Shown here piece after piece: positions 1-6,113 of a stretch of DNA of 7,599 nt (position 1 is its first letter; each line of letters opens with the position of its first letter). Below the pieces are notes generated by a model. The model was not told where the DNA came from and searched no databases. It saw only the letters and a program-made list of their open reading frames with translations. A program made the translations under genes and the position numbers. This DNA is from Chitinophaga pinensis (lineage in GTDB: Bacteria > Bacteroidota > Bacteroidia > UKL13-3): NCBI GenBank assembly GCA_945875195.1, contig CAMCJW010000135.1, positions 1 through 7,599 on the forward strand, read 5' to 3'.

Positions 1-2
1 TT

Positions 3-1808
3 TTGTTGAATCCATATTTCCAGCAATTTTCTGCAATGGAGCTTGCCAATGCCTTTTTTTACGGCCTTTTGTACGATTTCTCCGCAACCATTTATGTGCA
101 TGGTATTTTTATTCTGCTACATTTTTCACCTGTAAAATTGTTTTATAAAAAATACTTTCAAGTTATTTTGTTTTCTCTTTTTATGGTGTCTCAATCGCTT
201 ATTTTATTTTTTAATTTAATAGACACCGGTTTTTTCCCAATTTCGGGTAGGCGGAGTGGAATAGAATTGTTTGCAATGGCCAAGGAAACTAATGGATTGC
301 TTGCGCAGTACCTCGCAGATTATTGGTTTTTGGCCTTGGGTTTGTTATTGCTTATATGGGCGAATTATTTTTTTTACCACCGCATATTTAAACGCGCTTT
401 ATTGGATCAAACCGAAATAATAAAAGTTAACTGGTTAGCTGCAATTGGTTTAAGGTTAATTCTTGCAACTGTTATGGTTATTGGTGCAAGAGGAGGATTC
501 AATCTTATTCCACTAACAGTTATTGATGCTGGCCGACAAACCAGAGCGGAGTTGGTTTCTATGGTCATCAATACCCCATTTAACATGATAAAAAGCACGC
601 AACAAAATTTTCTTGAAGAAAAAAATTATTTCACTTCTTCAACAGCTTTGTTTTGGTTTGACCCAATTAAAAAAGAGGAAGTTATTGTTGCTCCAAAAGT
701 AAAAAGAAATATTGTAATACTAATAGTAGAGAGTCTGGGCAAAGAATATGTTGGAGCATACAACAAGGGCAAGGGCTATACACCTTTTTTAGATTCCTTG
801 TATCAGCACAGTGAGGTGTTTTTGCATGCTTATGCCAATGGAAAGAAATCTATTGAGGGAATTCCAGCCATTTTATCTGCCATGCCTTCTTGGATGCAAG
901 TGCCTTATTTAGATTGCTACTACCAGGGTAATCAATTAAATAGTATAGGTTATTACTTAAAAAAGGAATCATACAATACAAGCTTTTACCATGGAGGTAG
1001 AAATGGAACCATGAGTTTTGATAATTATGTTGCTTTGAGTAAGGTGGGCGATTATTTTGGGTTAAACGAATATCCCAATAAGGATGATTTCGATGGACAT
1101 TGGGGAATACCCGACAGACCTTATTTGCGTTATTTTGTATCTGAACTCTCTAAAAAATCACAGCCATTTTTTAGTACGGTTTTTACCCTTACCTCACACC
1201 ATCCGTATATTTTGCCAGAAGGATTTGAAGGGAAGTATCCTATTGGAACTTTGCCCATTCATAAAACAGTTGGTTATGCTGATGATGCCCTGCGAAATTT
1301 CTTTGCCATTGCAAAAAACCAGTCTTGGTACGCCAATACTACCTTTATCATAACTGCCGATCACAGCGCAGAAAATCAAACTGCTTATTATCAAAGTTTG
1401 CAAGGCAAATATGAATTACCACTTATTATTTATAGGCCAGATTCACCTATAAAAACCGAAATCGAAACCACCGTTTCGCACCTCGATATTTTAGGATTAG
1501 CTATCAAGGATATGGGGTACAATAAGCCATTTTTTAGTTTTGGATCTTATGCTTCTAACAATAAAATGAATGTGGCCATGCAATTTCATGATCAATATTA
1601 CCAGCTTATCCAATGGCCATACGTATATAGCTTTGATGGCATGCGAAGCTTGGGTTTATATAAACTTACAAGCGATTCGTTGATGGAGAAAAATTTATTG
1701 ATGGATACAAATTATGCCACTAAAATAGATAGCTTTGAAAATATAACTAAAGCAATGATTCAAACCTATAACAATAGGATCATACAAAACAAAACCTTTG
1801 AGCCTTAA
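3..1808 (+). CDS. LTA-synthase-like membrane sulfatase-fold transferase (5'-partial)
   Basis: Membrane enzyme of the LTA synthase / alkaline-phosphatase superfamily, which moves phosphoglycerol or phosphoethanolamine from phospholipid to an envelope glycan or lipid. Numbering from the TTG at 3, hydrophobic segments lie near residues 27-42, 52-70, 107-124 and 144-161, followed by a linker and an extracytoplasmic catalytic domain from about 235 to 540. Catalytic motifs seen: IVILIVES with metal ligand E243; NGKKSIEGIP with likely nucleophile S283 (Thr in LtaS); TLTSHHPY with H399/H400; TADHS with D453-H454. The reading frame is open to the left edge, and relatives have another 30-40 residues with a first helix before this point, so the TTG is probably internal and the true start lies outside the window. 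The gene converges on the MmcQ-like gene. Gram-negative Bacteroidota lack classical lipoteichoic acid, so the substrate is unknown. Family assignment is firm; substrate is not. Confidence 0.93.
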   Translation: MLNPYFQQFSAMELANAFFYGLLYDFSATIYVHGIFILLHFSPVKLFYKKYFQVILFSLFMVSQSLILFFNLIDTGFFPISGRRSGIELFAMAKETNGLLAQYLADYWFLALGLLLLIWANYFFYHRIFKRALLDQTEIIKVNWLAAIGLRLILATVMVIGARGGFNLIPLTVIDAGRQTRAELVSMVINTPFNMIKSTQQNFLEEKNYFTSSTALFWFDPIKKEEVIVAPKVKRNIVILIVESLGKEYVGAYNKGKGYTPFLDSLYQHSEVFLHAYANGKKSIEGIPAILSAMPSWMQVPYLDCYYQGNQLNSIGYYLKKESYNTSFYHGGRNGTMSFDNYVALSKVGDYFGLNEYPNKDDFDGHWGIPDRPYLRYFVSELSKKSQPFFSTVFTLTSHHPYILPEGFEGKYPIGTLPIHKTVGYADDALRNFFAIAKNQSWYANTTFIITADHSAENQTAYYQSLQGKYELPLIIYRPDSPIKTEIETTVSHLDILGLAIKDMGYNKPFFSFGSYASNNKMNVAMQFHDQYYQLIQWPYVYSFDGMRSLGLYKLTSDSLMEKNLLMDTNYATKIDSFENITKAMIQTYNNRIIQNKTFEP

Positions 1809-1810
1809 TT

Positions 1811-1842
1811 GAACCACACAAAATTTGTGTTCGCTAAAGTTC
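1811..1842. terminator. weak convergent hairpin between two stop codons
   Basis: The 25-bp gap between the convergent genes holds ACACAAA-A-TTTGTGT (1816-1830), an inverted repeat that is AT-rich and would fold with a 4-5 bp stem and small loop. A further pair, TTGAAC (1809-1814) and GTTCAA (1839-1844), flanks it and reaches into the last codons of the minus-strand gene. There is no proper T-run on either side, so function as a bidirectional terminator is only inferred from position. Confidence 0.3.
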
Positions 1843-2184
1843 AAACTCCGTTCTCAATTTTTTGGTCAATGAATTAACCACCAGTTCGTATGAATGATCT
1901 ATTAATGTCAGAATCTCTTTGTCGTTTAAATCAAGGTTAAAGGTTACGGTATTCCAATGTGTTTTCGACATGTGAAAGCCTGGTTTTACGGCTTCAAATT
2001 CTTGCCTTAGTTCAATCGCCTTTTCTGGATCACATTTAAGGTTACAGCTTTTGGGGTTATCCAAGCCAATGAGGCAAAACATTTTACCTGCCACCTTAAA
2101 AACCAAAGTAACGTTGTCGAATGGAAAAGTTTCTTCAACTGCTTTTTTTTGAAGGCAATACTCTCTTAAAATTTCAACATGCAT
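1834..2184 (-). CDS. MmcQ/YjbR family protein
   Basis: Small 116-residue protein of the MmcQ/YjbR family, which adopts a CyaY-like alpha/beta fold and is annotated as DNA-binding on structural grounds; its physiological role is not established. Family features seen: the N-terminal helix with EETFPFDNVTLVFKVAGKMF (residues 17-36), LKCDPE (49-54) followed by a helix ending in EFEAVKPGFHM, the signature SKTHWNTV (73-80), and the C-terminal helix LIDHSYELVVNSLTKKLR (94-111). Length is normal for the family. The ATG lies 3 bp after the TAA of the upstream beta-barrel gene on the same strand, so the two are probably co-transcribed and perhaps translationally coupled. No separate promoter is visible in the gap. 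The family call is secure; any functional link with the barrel is not. Confidence 0.9.
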   Translation of the reverse strand: MHVEILREYCLQKKAVEETFPFDNVTLVFKVAGKMFCLIGLDNPKSCNLKCDPEKAIELRQEFEAVKPGFHMSKTHWNTVTFNLDLNDKEILTLIDHSYELVVNSLTKKLRTEFEL

Positions 2185-2187
2185 TGA

Positions 2188-2811
2188 TTACAAGATGCCA
2201 AATAGCTTGAATCCTACTTGTAGTGTAATCATACCATTAGTAATTGTAGGAGCAGTATTTTTATAGCTGAATGCTGATCCCATGCTTCCTGCGTTGAAAT
2301 CATATTTGGCATCCACTCTAAATTTAAGTAAATCTAAACCAACACCTAATTGAACGCCTGTGGTATTCTTCTTCAAATCTACCTTTTGAAAATCAGTATT
2401 ATTTAAACTGTTAATATCTGTATTTTGTTTGGTCATGAATTGAAAATTTGGTCCGCCATAAATGCGAAATAATTTTAGCATTTTAAATCCAACTAATACA
2501 GGTACATCTATATAATTTGCCGAATGGCTGAAAGTATAACTTTTCCCGTTATCTGTTAAGGTAATATTGCTGGCACGCTTGTTAAATATGAATTCGGGTT
2601 GAACAAACAAACCAATGACCATTACTTTAAAACGGCCGTATGCACCAAAGTTAAATGTATTGTTGCCTTCAACACTTGTGGTAAGGCCATTGGTGTTATT
2701 TAGTTTAATGTTATCTGCACTCAAACCAGCTTTTAATCCGAACTCTAATTCTTGAGAATAAGAGCTTAATGTTAATGCCACTGCGGCAACAAGTAGGATA
2801 ATTTTTTTCAT
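2188..2811 (-). CDS. PorT-like outer membrane beta-barrel protein with signal peptide
   Basis: Exported 207-residue protein of the PorT / OMP_b-brl_2 type found widely in Bacteroidota. Residues 1-19 form a signal peptide (KK, then IILLVAAVALTLSS) with likely cleavage after SYS, leaving Q20. The mature part has alternating hydrophobic and polar beta-strands, for example ELEFGLKAGLSADNIKL at the start, YIDVPVLVGFKML in the middle (a strand typical of the family), GVQLGVGLDLLKFRVDAKYDF, and a terminal strand MITLQVGFKLFGIL that resembles a C-terminal beta-signal. About eight strands are plausible for this length. A TACTTTTG box lies just upstream and a strong terminator separates it from the M49 gene. 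It is first in a two-gene unit with the MmcQ-like gene. Ligand or cargo is unknown; PorT itself functions in type IX secretion, but members of this barrel family are diverse and no other secretion genes lie here. Confidence 0.88.
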   Translation of the reverse strand: MKKIILLVAAVALTLSSYSQELEFGLKAGLSADNIKLNNTNGLTTSVEGNNTFNFGAYGRFKVMVIGLFVQPEFIFNKRASNITLTDNGKSYTFSHSANYIDVPVLVGFKMLKLFRIYGGPNFQFMTKQNTDINSLNNTDFQKVDLKKNTTGVQLGVGLDLLKFRVDAKYDFNAGSMGSAFSYKNTAPTITNGMITLQVGFKLFGIL

Positions 2812-2827
2812 ATATTTAGTGTTTATT

Positions 2828-2835
2828 CAAAAGTA
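2828..2835 (-). promoter_or_regulatory. -7 box TACTTTTG for the beta-barrel gene
   Basis: On the minus strand 2835-2828 reads TACTTTTG, an exact match to the Bacteroidota consensus TAnnTTTG. It is 16 bp before the ATG at 2811, which would give a leader of about 10 nt. A TTTG lies only 13 bp upstream (2852-2849) instead of the usual 19, so the -33 element is not convincing. The box lies immediately downstream of the terminator of the M49 gene, where a new promoter would be expected. Confidence 0.5.
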
Positions 2836-2850
2836 AGTAAATTAGTAACA

Positions 2851-2882
2851 AAAAAAAACCGGAGACAAGCTCCGGTTTTTTT
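2851..2882 (-). terminator. intrinsic terminator after the M49 peptidase gene
   Basis: Stem CCGGAG (2859-2864) / CTCCGG (2870-2875) with loop ACAAG, extended on both sides by an A-run (2851-2858) and a T-run (2876-2882). On the minus strand this gives a GC-rich hairpin followed by eight Ts, ten bases past the TAA of the M49 gene. The shape is symmetric, so it could also stop transcription arriving on the plus strand. It marks the M49 gene as a separate unit from the barrel-MmcQ pair. Confidence 0.92.
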
Positions 2883-2891
2883 ATAAATTAT

Positions 2892-4949
2892 TTAATTGAT
2901 ACTTGGTAAGTACGAGTAATTTTTACTTCGCTCCAATTGGTCGTTGAGCCAATTATTTGGGTATTCAACCGTTACGTCAATTATGGCACCATCTTTCATA
3001 ACCGGCACTAATTTAGGTTGAATAAATCCTTTATAGGCTGCCACATGTAGTTTTTCAAAGCGGTCTTTTACTTCCTTCAATAAAGTTTGATCAACTTTTA
3101 CACCATAGCCTTCAACCAATGCAGTTGCAGCTTTGTAATCGCCTTCCGATTTAATGCGTTGTATTTCTTTCAACAACTCGCCAAATAATGCCCTTAGTTT
3201 CTCGTAATCATTTATTTTAACGTAGGTTTTGCCATCTTGTTTAAACACAGTTATTACATTGTCTTTTTTGCCTTTTTCGTATACCCATGAAGCATTTAAT
3301 TGTCGGTTACGCATATGCGCTTCCTCTAAGTTTTCACCTAATTGTAGGCGAGTTAATTGGGTAATTAATCCACCACGGATATAACCATCGTATTCTGTTT
3401 TACCCACTTCAAGGCTAGGCATTACACCTAAATCCACTAATTTTTGATCATATACATAATACAAAGCCACTAAATCGGCTCTTGCTTCTTCCAAAGTACT
3501 TGCATAATTCATCAATGTTTGATCTGGATCGCCAACACCTTTATTAATTTTACCAGATGCGTGTCCAATTACCTCATGCATATCTGTATGTAAATCGCCA
3601 GCCAAAGCACCATATTTGCTAGCTCTTTCAATCTCTTCGGCAGAAACACAAAACTCTTTCATCATTGGACTTTTAGCACCAATAATATTATAAGAGTGTA
3701 CAATATTTCCCAATGAAACAGATTTAGAGCCATGTTGCTGTCTGATCCAATTTGCGTTAGGTAAATTTATACCAATGGGAGTGGAAGGATTACTTGCACC
3801 CGCTTCTTGTATAACAGTAATTACTTTTGCAGTAATGCCTTTCACACTTTCCTTTTTATGTTCTGCGGCAATAGGCGAGTGGTCTTCAAACCATTGTGCT
3901 TCCTTGGCTATAGCGGCAATGCGCTTGGTAGCTTCCATGTCTTTTAAACTTACCACTGATTCAAATGAAGCACGTTTGCCAATGGCATCATCATATACTT
4001 CAATAAATCCGTTTACCACATCAATTCTGCTTTCGGTATCATTTACCCAAGCAATGTTGTACTCATCCCAAACTTTTAAATCGCCAGTTTGGTAGTATTT
4101 AATTAATAATTCCAAGGTCTTTTTTTGTTGGTCGTTTTCTGCAACAGTTGCTGCTTTTTCTAACCAATAAACTATTTTCTCAATAGCTGCAGAATACATA
4201 CCTCCAACTTTCCAAACTTCTTCAGTTACCACGCCATTTACCTTCATCATCTTAGAATTTAATCCCCAAGAAATTGCATTGGTATCGTTCACATTTATTC
4301 TAGAACTGTAATAAGCATCTACTTCTTTTTGGGTCACACCTTCATAAAAGTTGTTGGCCGAAGCAGCCACATTGTCGATGCCTGAAGCTAGGTTCACTAC
4401 TTTTGCTTCGAAGTTTGGATCAAAAATAATTGGTTTTAAAAATGCAGTAAACTGTTCCAAAGTTTTGCCATTTAATGGTAGCAAACTTGCATCTGTTGCA
4501 GCCAGTAATGAACTAAAATAATTGAAATCACAAGCTGGCACAAACTTCATGTTTGAATAATGGTGGTGAATACCATTTGAGAAAAACACCCTCTTGGCAT
4601 AAATTTCAAAATTCTTCCAATCGACAGTTGTTTTATCTCCAGTGTAGCTGTTTAATATGGCTTCATTGGTTTTACGAATGGTTAGATTGTGTTTGTAGCG
4701 TTGATCATAAAAAATGTCTCTTCCACAATTGGCTGCTTCAAAAAGGTAGTACGAAAGCTCTTTTTGTTTGGGCGTTAAGGTTTCAAATCCAGGGATTTCA
4801 AAACGCAATACTTGTAAATCTGCAAATTCATCGCAGTTTACCTCAAAGTTAGATTCGTTGGTGGCACTTGATTTTTTGTCTCCAGTGCAGGCGCTAAAGC
4901 CTAGTGTAGCGCCAATGGCTCCGTATAACATGGTTTTTTTGAGATTCAT
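2892..4949 (-). CDS. M49 family dipeptidyl peptidase III-like metallopeptidase, lipoprotein
   Basis: Zinc exopeptidase of family M49, whose members (dipeptidyl peptidase III) remove dipeptides from the N-terminus of short peptides. The 685-residue length fits the family. The zinc site is seen as HEVIGH (458-463; H458 and H463 ligands, E459 catalytic base), the hexapeptide form HEXXGH unique to M49, followed about 25 residues later by TLEEARADLVALYY (485-498), where the second Glu (E488) is the expected third ligand. The segment FFSNGIHHHYSNMKFVP (122-138) also looks conserved. The N-terminus is a lipoprotein signal: NLKKT, a hydrophobic stretch, then GFSAC with acceptor Cys21, so the enzyme should sit on a membrane facing the periplasm or the outside rather than in the cytosol, where eukaryotic DPP III works. 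Single-gene unit: own promoter box at 4971-4978 and strong terminator after the stop. Periplasmic peptide scavenging is an inference. Confidence 0.95.
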   Translation of the reverse strand: MNLKKTMLYGAIGATLGFSACTGDKKSSATNESNFEVNCDEFADLQVLRFEIPGFETLTPKQKELSYYLFEAANCGRDIFYDQRYKHNLTIRKTNEAILNSYTGDKTTVDWKNFEIYAKRVFFSNGIHHHYSNMKFVPACDFNYFSSLLAATDASLLPLNGKTLEQFTAFLKPIIFDPNFEAKVVNLASGIDNVAASANNFYEGVTQKEVDAYYSSRINVNDTNAISWGLNSKMMKVNGVVTEEVWKVGGMYSAAIEKIVYWLEKAATVAENDQQKKTLELLIKYYQTGDLKVWDEYNIAWVNDTESRIDVVNGFIEVYDDAIGKRASFESVVSLKDMEATKRIAAIAKEAQWFEDHSPIAAEHKKESVKGITAKVITVIQEAGASNPSTPIGINLPNANWIRQQHGSKSVSLGNIVHSYNIIGAKSPMMKEFCVSAEEIERASKYGALAGDLHTDMHEVIGHASGKINKGVGDPDQTLMNYASTLEEARADLVALYYVYDQKLVDLGVMPSLEVGKTEYDGYIRGGLITQLTRLQLGENLEEAHMRNRQLNASWVYEKGKKDNVITVFKQDGKTYVKINDYEKLRALFGELLKEIQRIKSEGDYKAATALVEGYGVKVDQTLLKEVKDRFEKLHVAAYKGFIQPKLVPVMKDGAIIDVTVEYPNNWLNDQLERSKNYSYLPSIN

Positions 4950-4968
4950 ATATTAATGACTTAATTTG
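4938..4968 (+). promoter_or_regulatory. promoter of the TIGR02757 gene (TTTG-N19-TTAATTTG)
   Basis: TTTG at 4938-4941, exactly 19 bp, then TTAATTTG at 4961-4968. This matches the Bacteroidota primary-sigma pattern TTTG-N19-TAnnTTTG in spacing, with one deviation in the -7 box (TT for TA). Transcription would begin near 4974-4976, about 15 nt before the GTG at 4990. The -33 part lies inside the first codons of the M49 gene on the other strand. It also argues against the in-frame TTG at 4966, which would sit within the -7 box. Confidence 0.5.
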
Positions 4969-4970
4969 AG

Positions 4971-4978
4971 CAAATATA
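4971..4978 (-). promoter_or_regulatory. -7 box TATATTTG for the M49 gene
   Basis: Minus-strand 4978-4971 reads TATATTTG, an exact TAnnTTTG match 21 bp before the ATG at 4949, giving a leader of about 15 nt. No TTG is found at the usual 19-bp distance upstream. It is only 2 bp from the oppositely facing -7 box at 4961-4968, so the two promoters probably cannot be occupied at once. Confidence 0.5.
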
Positions 4979-4989
4979 TAAGTTGTATT

Positions 4990-5766
4990 GTGAAAGGTAT
5001 TACCATTCGTCAAATTCTGAATCAAAAGGTTAAAAAATACAACCAATTGGATTTTATTACCCACGACCCAATTTCAATCCCTCATCAATTTAGCAAAAAG
5101 CAGGATATTGAAATTGCAGGTTTGTTTGCAGCTATTTTTGCTTGGGGGCAACGCGTTACCATCATCAATAAATGCAACGATTTACTTGCTAGAATGGATC
5201 ATTCACCACATGATTTTATACTAAATCACCAAGAAAAAGATTTGTTGCAACTTACACAGTTTAGTCACCGCACTTTTAATGATACCGATTTATTATACTT
5301 CGTGTTTTTTCTAAATCACCATTATCAAAAACACGCAAGTTTAGAGCAAGCCTTTTTATTCGGTTTGAACCAAAAAGACCCTAATATAGAGCAAGGCTTA
5401 AATGGTTTTAGGAAATACTTTTTTTCTTTAAACGATGCACCGCAAAGAACAAAAAAACATATTGCCAGTCCGGCCCAAAACTCCGCATGCAAGCGCCTCA
5501 ACATGTACCTACGTTGGATGGTGCGCAAGGACAATATGGGTGTAGATTTTGGCATTTGGAATGGCATAAAATCCTCCCAATTAATTTGTCCGCTCGATGT
5601 GCATGTAAGCAGAGTTGCTAGAAGTTTCGGTTTGATACAAAGAAAACAAGACGATTGGCAAACCGCCGTTGAACTTACCAATGTCCTCAAACAATTCGAC
5701 CCCAAAGACCCCGTAAAATATGATTTCGCCCTCTTTGGCATGGGTGTGGAACACGAATTGTTGTAG
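4990..5766 (+). CDS. TIGR02757 / DUF2400 family protein, HhH-GPD-like
   Basis: Conserved protein of unknown function, family TIGR02757 (DUF2400), 258 residues from the GTG at 4990. Family hallmarks seen: DFITHDPISIPHQF near the N-terminus, then GLFAAIFAWGQR (44-55), CKRLNMYLRWMVR (167-179) and CPLDVHVSRVARSFGL (200-215). The last of these resembles the helix-hairpin-helix DNA glycosylase signature in which the Asp of (V/L)DxHV is catalytic (here D203); the following KYDFALFGMG matches the position of the closing glycosylase helix. A role on DNA is therefore possible but unproven. The C-terminal Cys cluster of endonuclease III is absent. Start choice: a TTG at 4966 is in frame but lies inside the predicted -7 box, so GTG at 4990 is preferred. 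The TAG stop lies inside a repeat that starts at 5761. The gene stands alone on the plus strand. Confidence 0.9.
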   Translation: MKGITIRQILNQKVKKYNQLDFITHDPISIPHQFSKKQDIEIAGLFAAIFAWGQRVTIINKCNDLLARMDHSPHDFILNHQEKDLLQLTQFSHRTFNDTDLLYFVFFLNHHYQKHASLEQAFLFGLNQKDPNIEQGLNGFRKYFFSLNDAPQRTKKHIASPAQNSACKRLNMYLRWMVRKDNMGVDFGIWNGIKSSQLICPLDVHVSRVARSFGLIQRKQDDWQTAVELTNVLKQFDPKDPVKYDFALFGMGVEHELL

Positions 5767-5836
5767 GGGCGAAAATGGCCTTCTCAAGGGAGATTTGCGG
5801 GTATTGCAAAAGGGCGAAAGATTTTTCGCCTCTACA
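5761..5836. repeat. imperfect palindromic GGGCGAAA repeat element overlapping a stop codon
   Basis: Arms TGTAGGGGCGAAAA (5762-5775) and TTTTCGCCTCTACA (5823-5836) are complementary at 13 of 14 positions and enclose a centre with its own small inverted repeat, TTTGC (5794-5798) / GCAAA (5806-5810). The right arm can alternatively fold locally: GGCGAAA (5813-5819) / TTTCGCC (5824-5830), loop GATT. The first 16 bases, TTGTAGGGGCGAAAAT, recur at 5858-5873 with one mismatch. The left end supplies the last Leu codon and TAG stop of the TIGR02757 gene. The layout resembles small interspersed palindromic repeats of the REP/MITE type; copy number elsewhere is unknown. Confidence 0.6.
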
Positions 5837-5863
5837 TCTGCTTTCCCGGGGATTTCGTTGTAT

Positions 5864-5887
5864 GGGCGAAAATTTTTTCGCCCTTTT
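5864..5887 (+). terminator. hairpin terminator downstream of the TIGR02757 gene
   Basis: GGGCGAAA (5864-5871) pairs perfectly with TTTCGCCC (5876-5883) around a four-base loop, followed by TTTT (5884-5887). It lies 97 bp past the stop. The hairpin is also the second copy of the GGGCGAAA repeat, so a repeat sequence seems to be doing the work of a terminator. The T-run is short. Confidence 0.6.
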
Positions 5888-5906
5888 CCCTTAAGGAATA
5901 TTCCCC

Positions 5907-5914
5907 TACCTTTG
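5907..5914 (+). promoter_or_regulatory. -7 box TACCTTTG upstream of the candidate RNA
   Basis: TACCTTTG is an exact TAnnTTTG match. It predicts a start near 5919-5922, which is where the 5' strand of the closing helix of the candidate RNA begins (G at 5920). No TTG is present at the -33 distance, where the sequence is a pyrimidine run (5881-5890). Two overlapping palindromes, CCTTAAGG (5889-5896) and GGAATATTCC (5895-5904), lie directly upstream. Confidence 0.45.
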
Positions 5915-5919
5915 CCTTT

Positions 5920-6113
5920 GAAAGGTCGGTGTAATATTTGAAAAAATTAATACTAATTTTAAAATAGCTCAACCGCTTTGCTAAAACCAGGCTTCTTTAC
6001 CCTCGTGGGATTTTTGGTAACTTGTTGCCAAAGACGTTAGAAGGTTGCAGCTCCTGTGGAGGCTAAATCCTATTCATTTACGGATTTTTATCAAAAGCCG
6101 ACCTTTCTTTTTT
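5920..6113 (+). ncRNA. candidate structured RNA, about 190 nt, 6S-like outline
   Basis: There is no convincing reading frame here, but much pairing. The ends match perfectly: GAAAGGTCGG (5920-5929) with CCGACCTTTC (6098-6107), followed by TTTTTT (6108-6113). The helix can continue as TTTGA/TCAAA (5937-5941 with 6091-6095) and AAAA/TTTT (5943-5946 with 6086-6089). After a large bubble, an inner arm forms: AGCTCAACC (5966-5974) with GGTTG-c-AGCT (6043-6052, one bulged C), then CTAA/TTAG (5981-5984 with 6037-6040) and an apical hairpin TTTGGTAA/TTGCCAAA (6013-6032) with loop CTTG. Competing local hairpins exist at 5943-5960, 6051-6061 and 6065-6087. The -7 box at 5907 would start transcription at the helix. 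A long closing helix, central bubble and apical arm with a U-rich end recall 6S RNA in size and outline, but I see no diagnostic sequence for it, for tmRNA, RNase P RNA or SRP RNA. Structure and identity are inferred by hand. Confidence 0.42.

Noticed and set aside
3..5. TTG at 3 as a genuine start codon
   Set aside because: The frame is open to the window edge and the family has a further N-terminal helix, so this Leu codon is most likely internal.
1084..1403. Open frames on both strands inside the LTA-synthase-like gene (also 407-598 minus)
   Set aside because: They overlap the catalytic domain or membrane region of a clear gene in other frames, with no family features of their own.
3775..4095. 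Plus-strand open frame of 106 codons opposite the M49 peptidase gene
   Set aside because: Antisense shadow of a well-conserved coding region, no independent start signals. The same applies to plus-strand frames at 4553-4852 and 4768-4956.
4966..4989. TTG at 4966 as the start of the TIGR02757 gene
   Set aside because: It falls in the predicted -7 promoter box, and the added residues (MSKYISCI) match no family feature; GTG at 4990 fits a 15-nt leader.
5325..5741. Minus-strand open frame of 138 codons opposite the TIGR02757 gene
   Set aside because: Antisense shadow; the Cys/Lys/Phe-rich product matches nothing known, while the plus-strand frame has clear family motifs.
5761..5883. CRISPR array from the recurring GGGCGAAA motif
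   Set aside because: The repeats are short, include inverted copies, have uneven spacing (45 and 52 bp) and no cas genes nearby; palindromic interspersed repeats explain them better.
5720..5941. Plus-strand open frame of 73 codons running from the end of the TIGR02757 gene into the repeat region
   Set aside because: It overlaps the real gene in another frame and then translates the GGGCGAAA repeats; the product has low-complexity residues and no recognisable domain.
5920..6113. tmRNA, RNase P RNA, SRP RNA or a tRNA in the structured intergenic region
   Set aside because: No CCA-ending acceptor half with T-loop, no tag-peptide frame, no SRP GGAA-tetraloop domain and no RNase P core sequences are visible on either strand.
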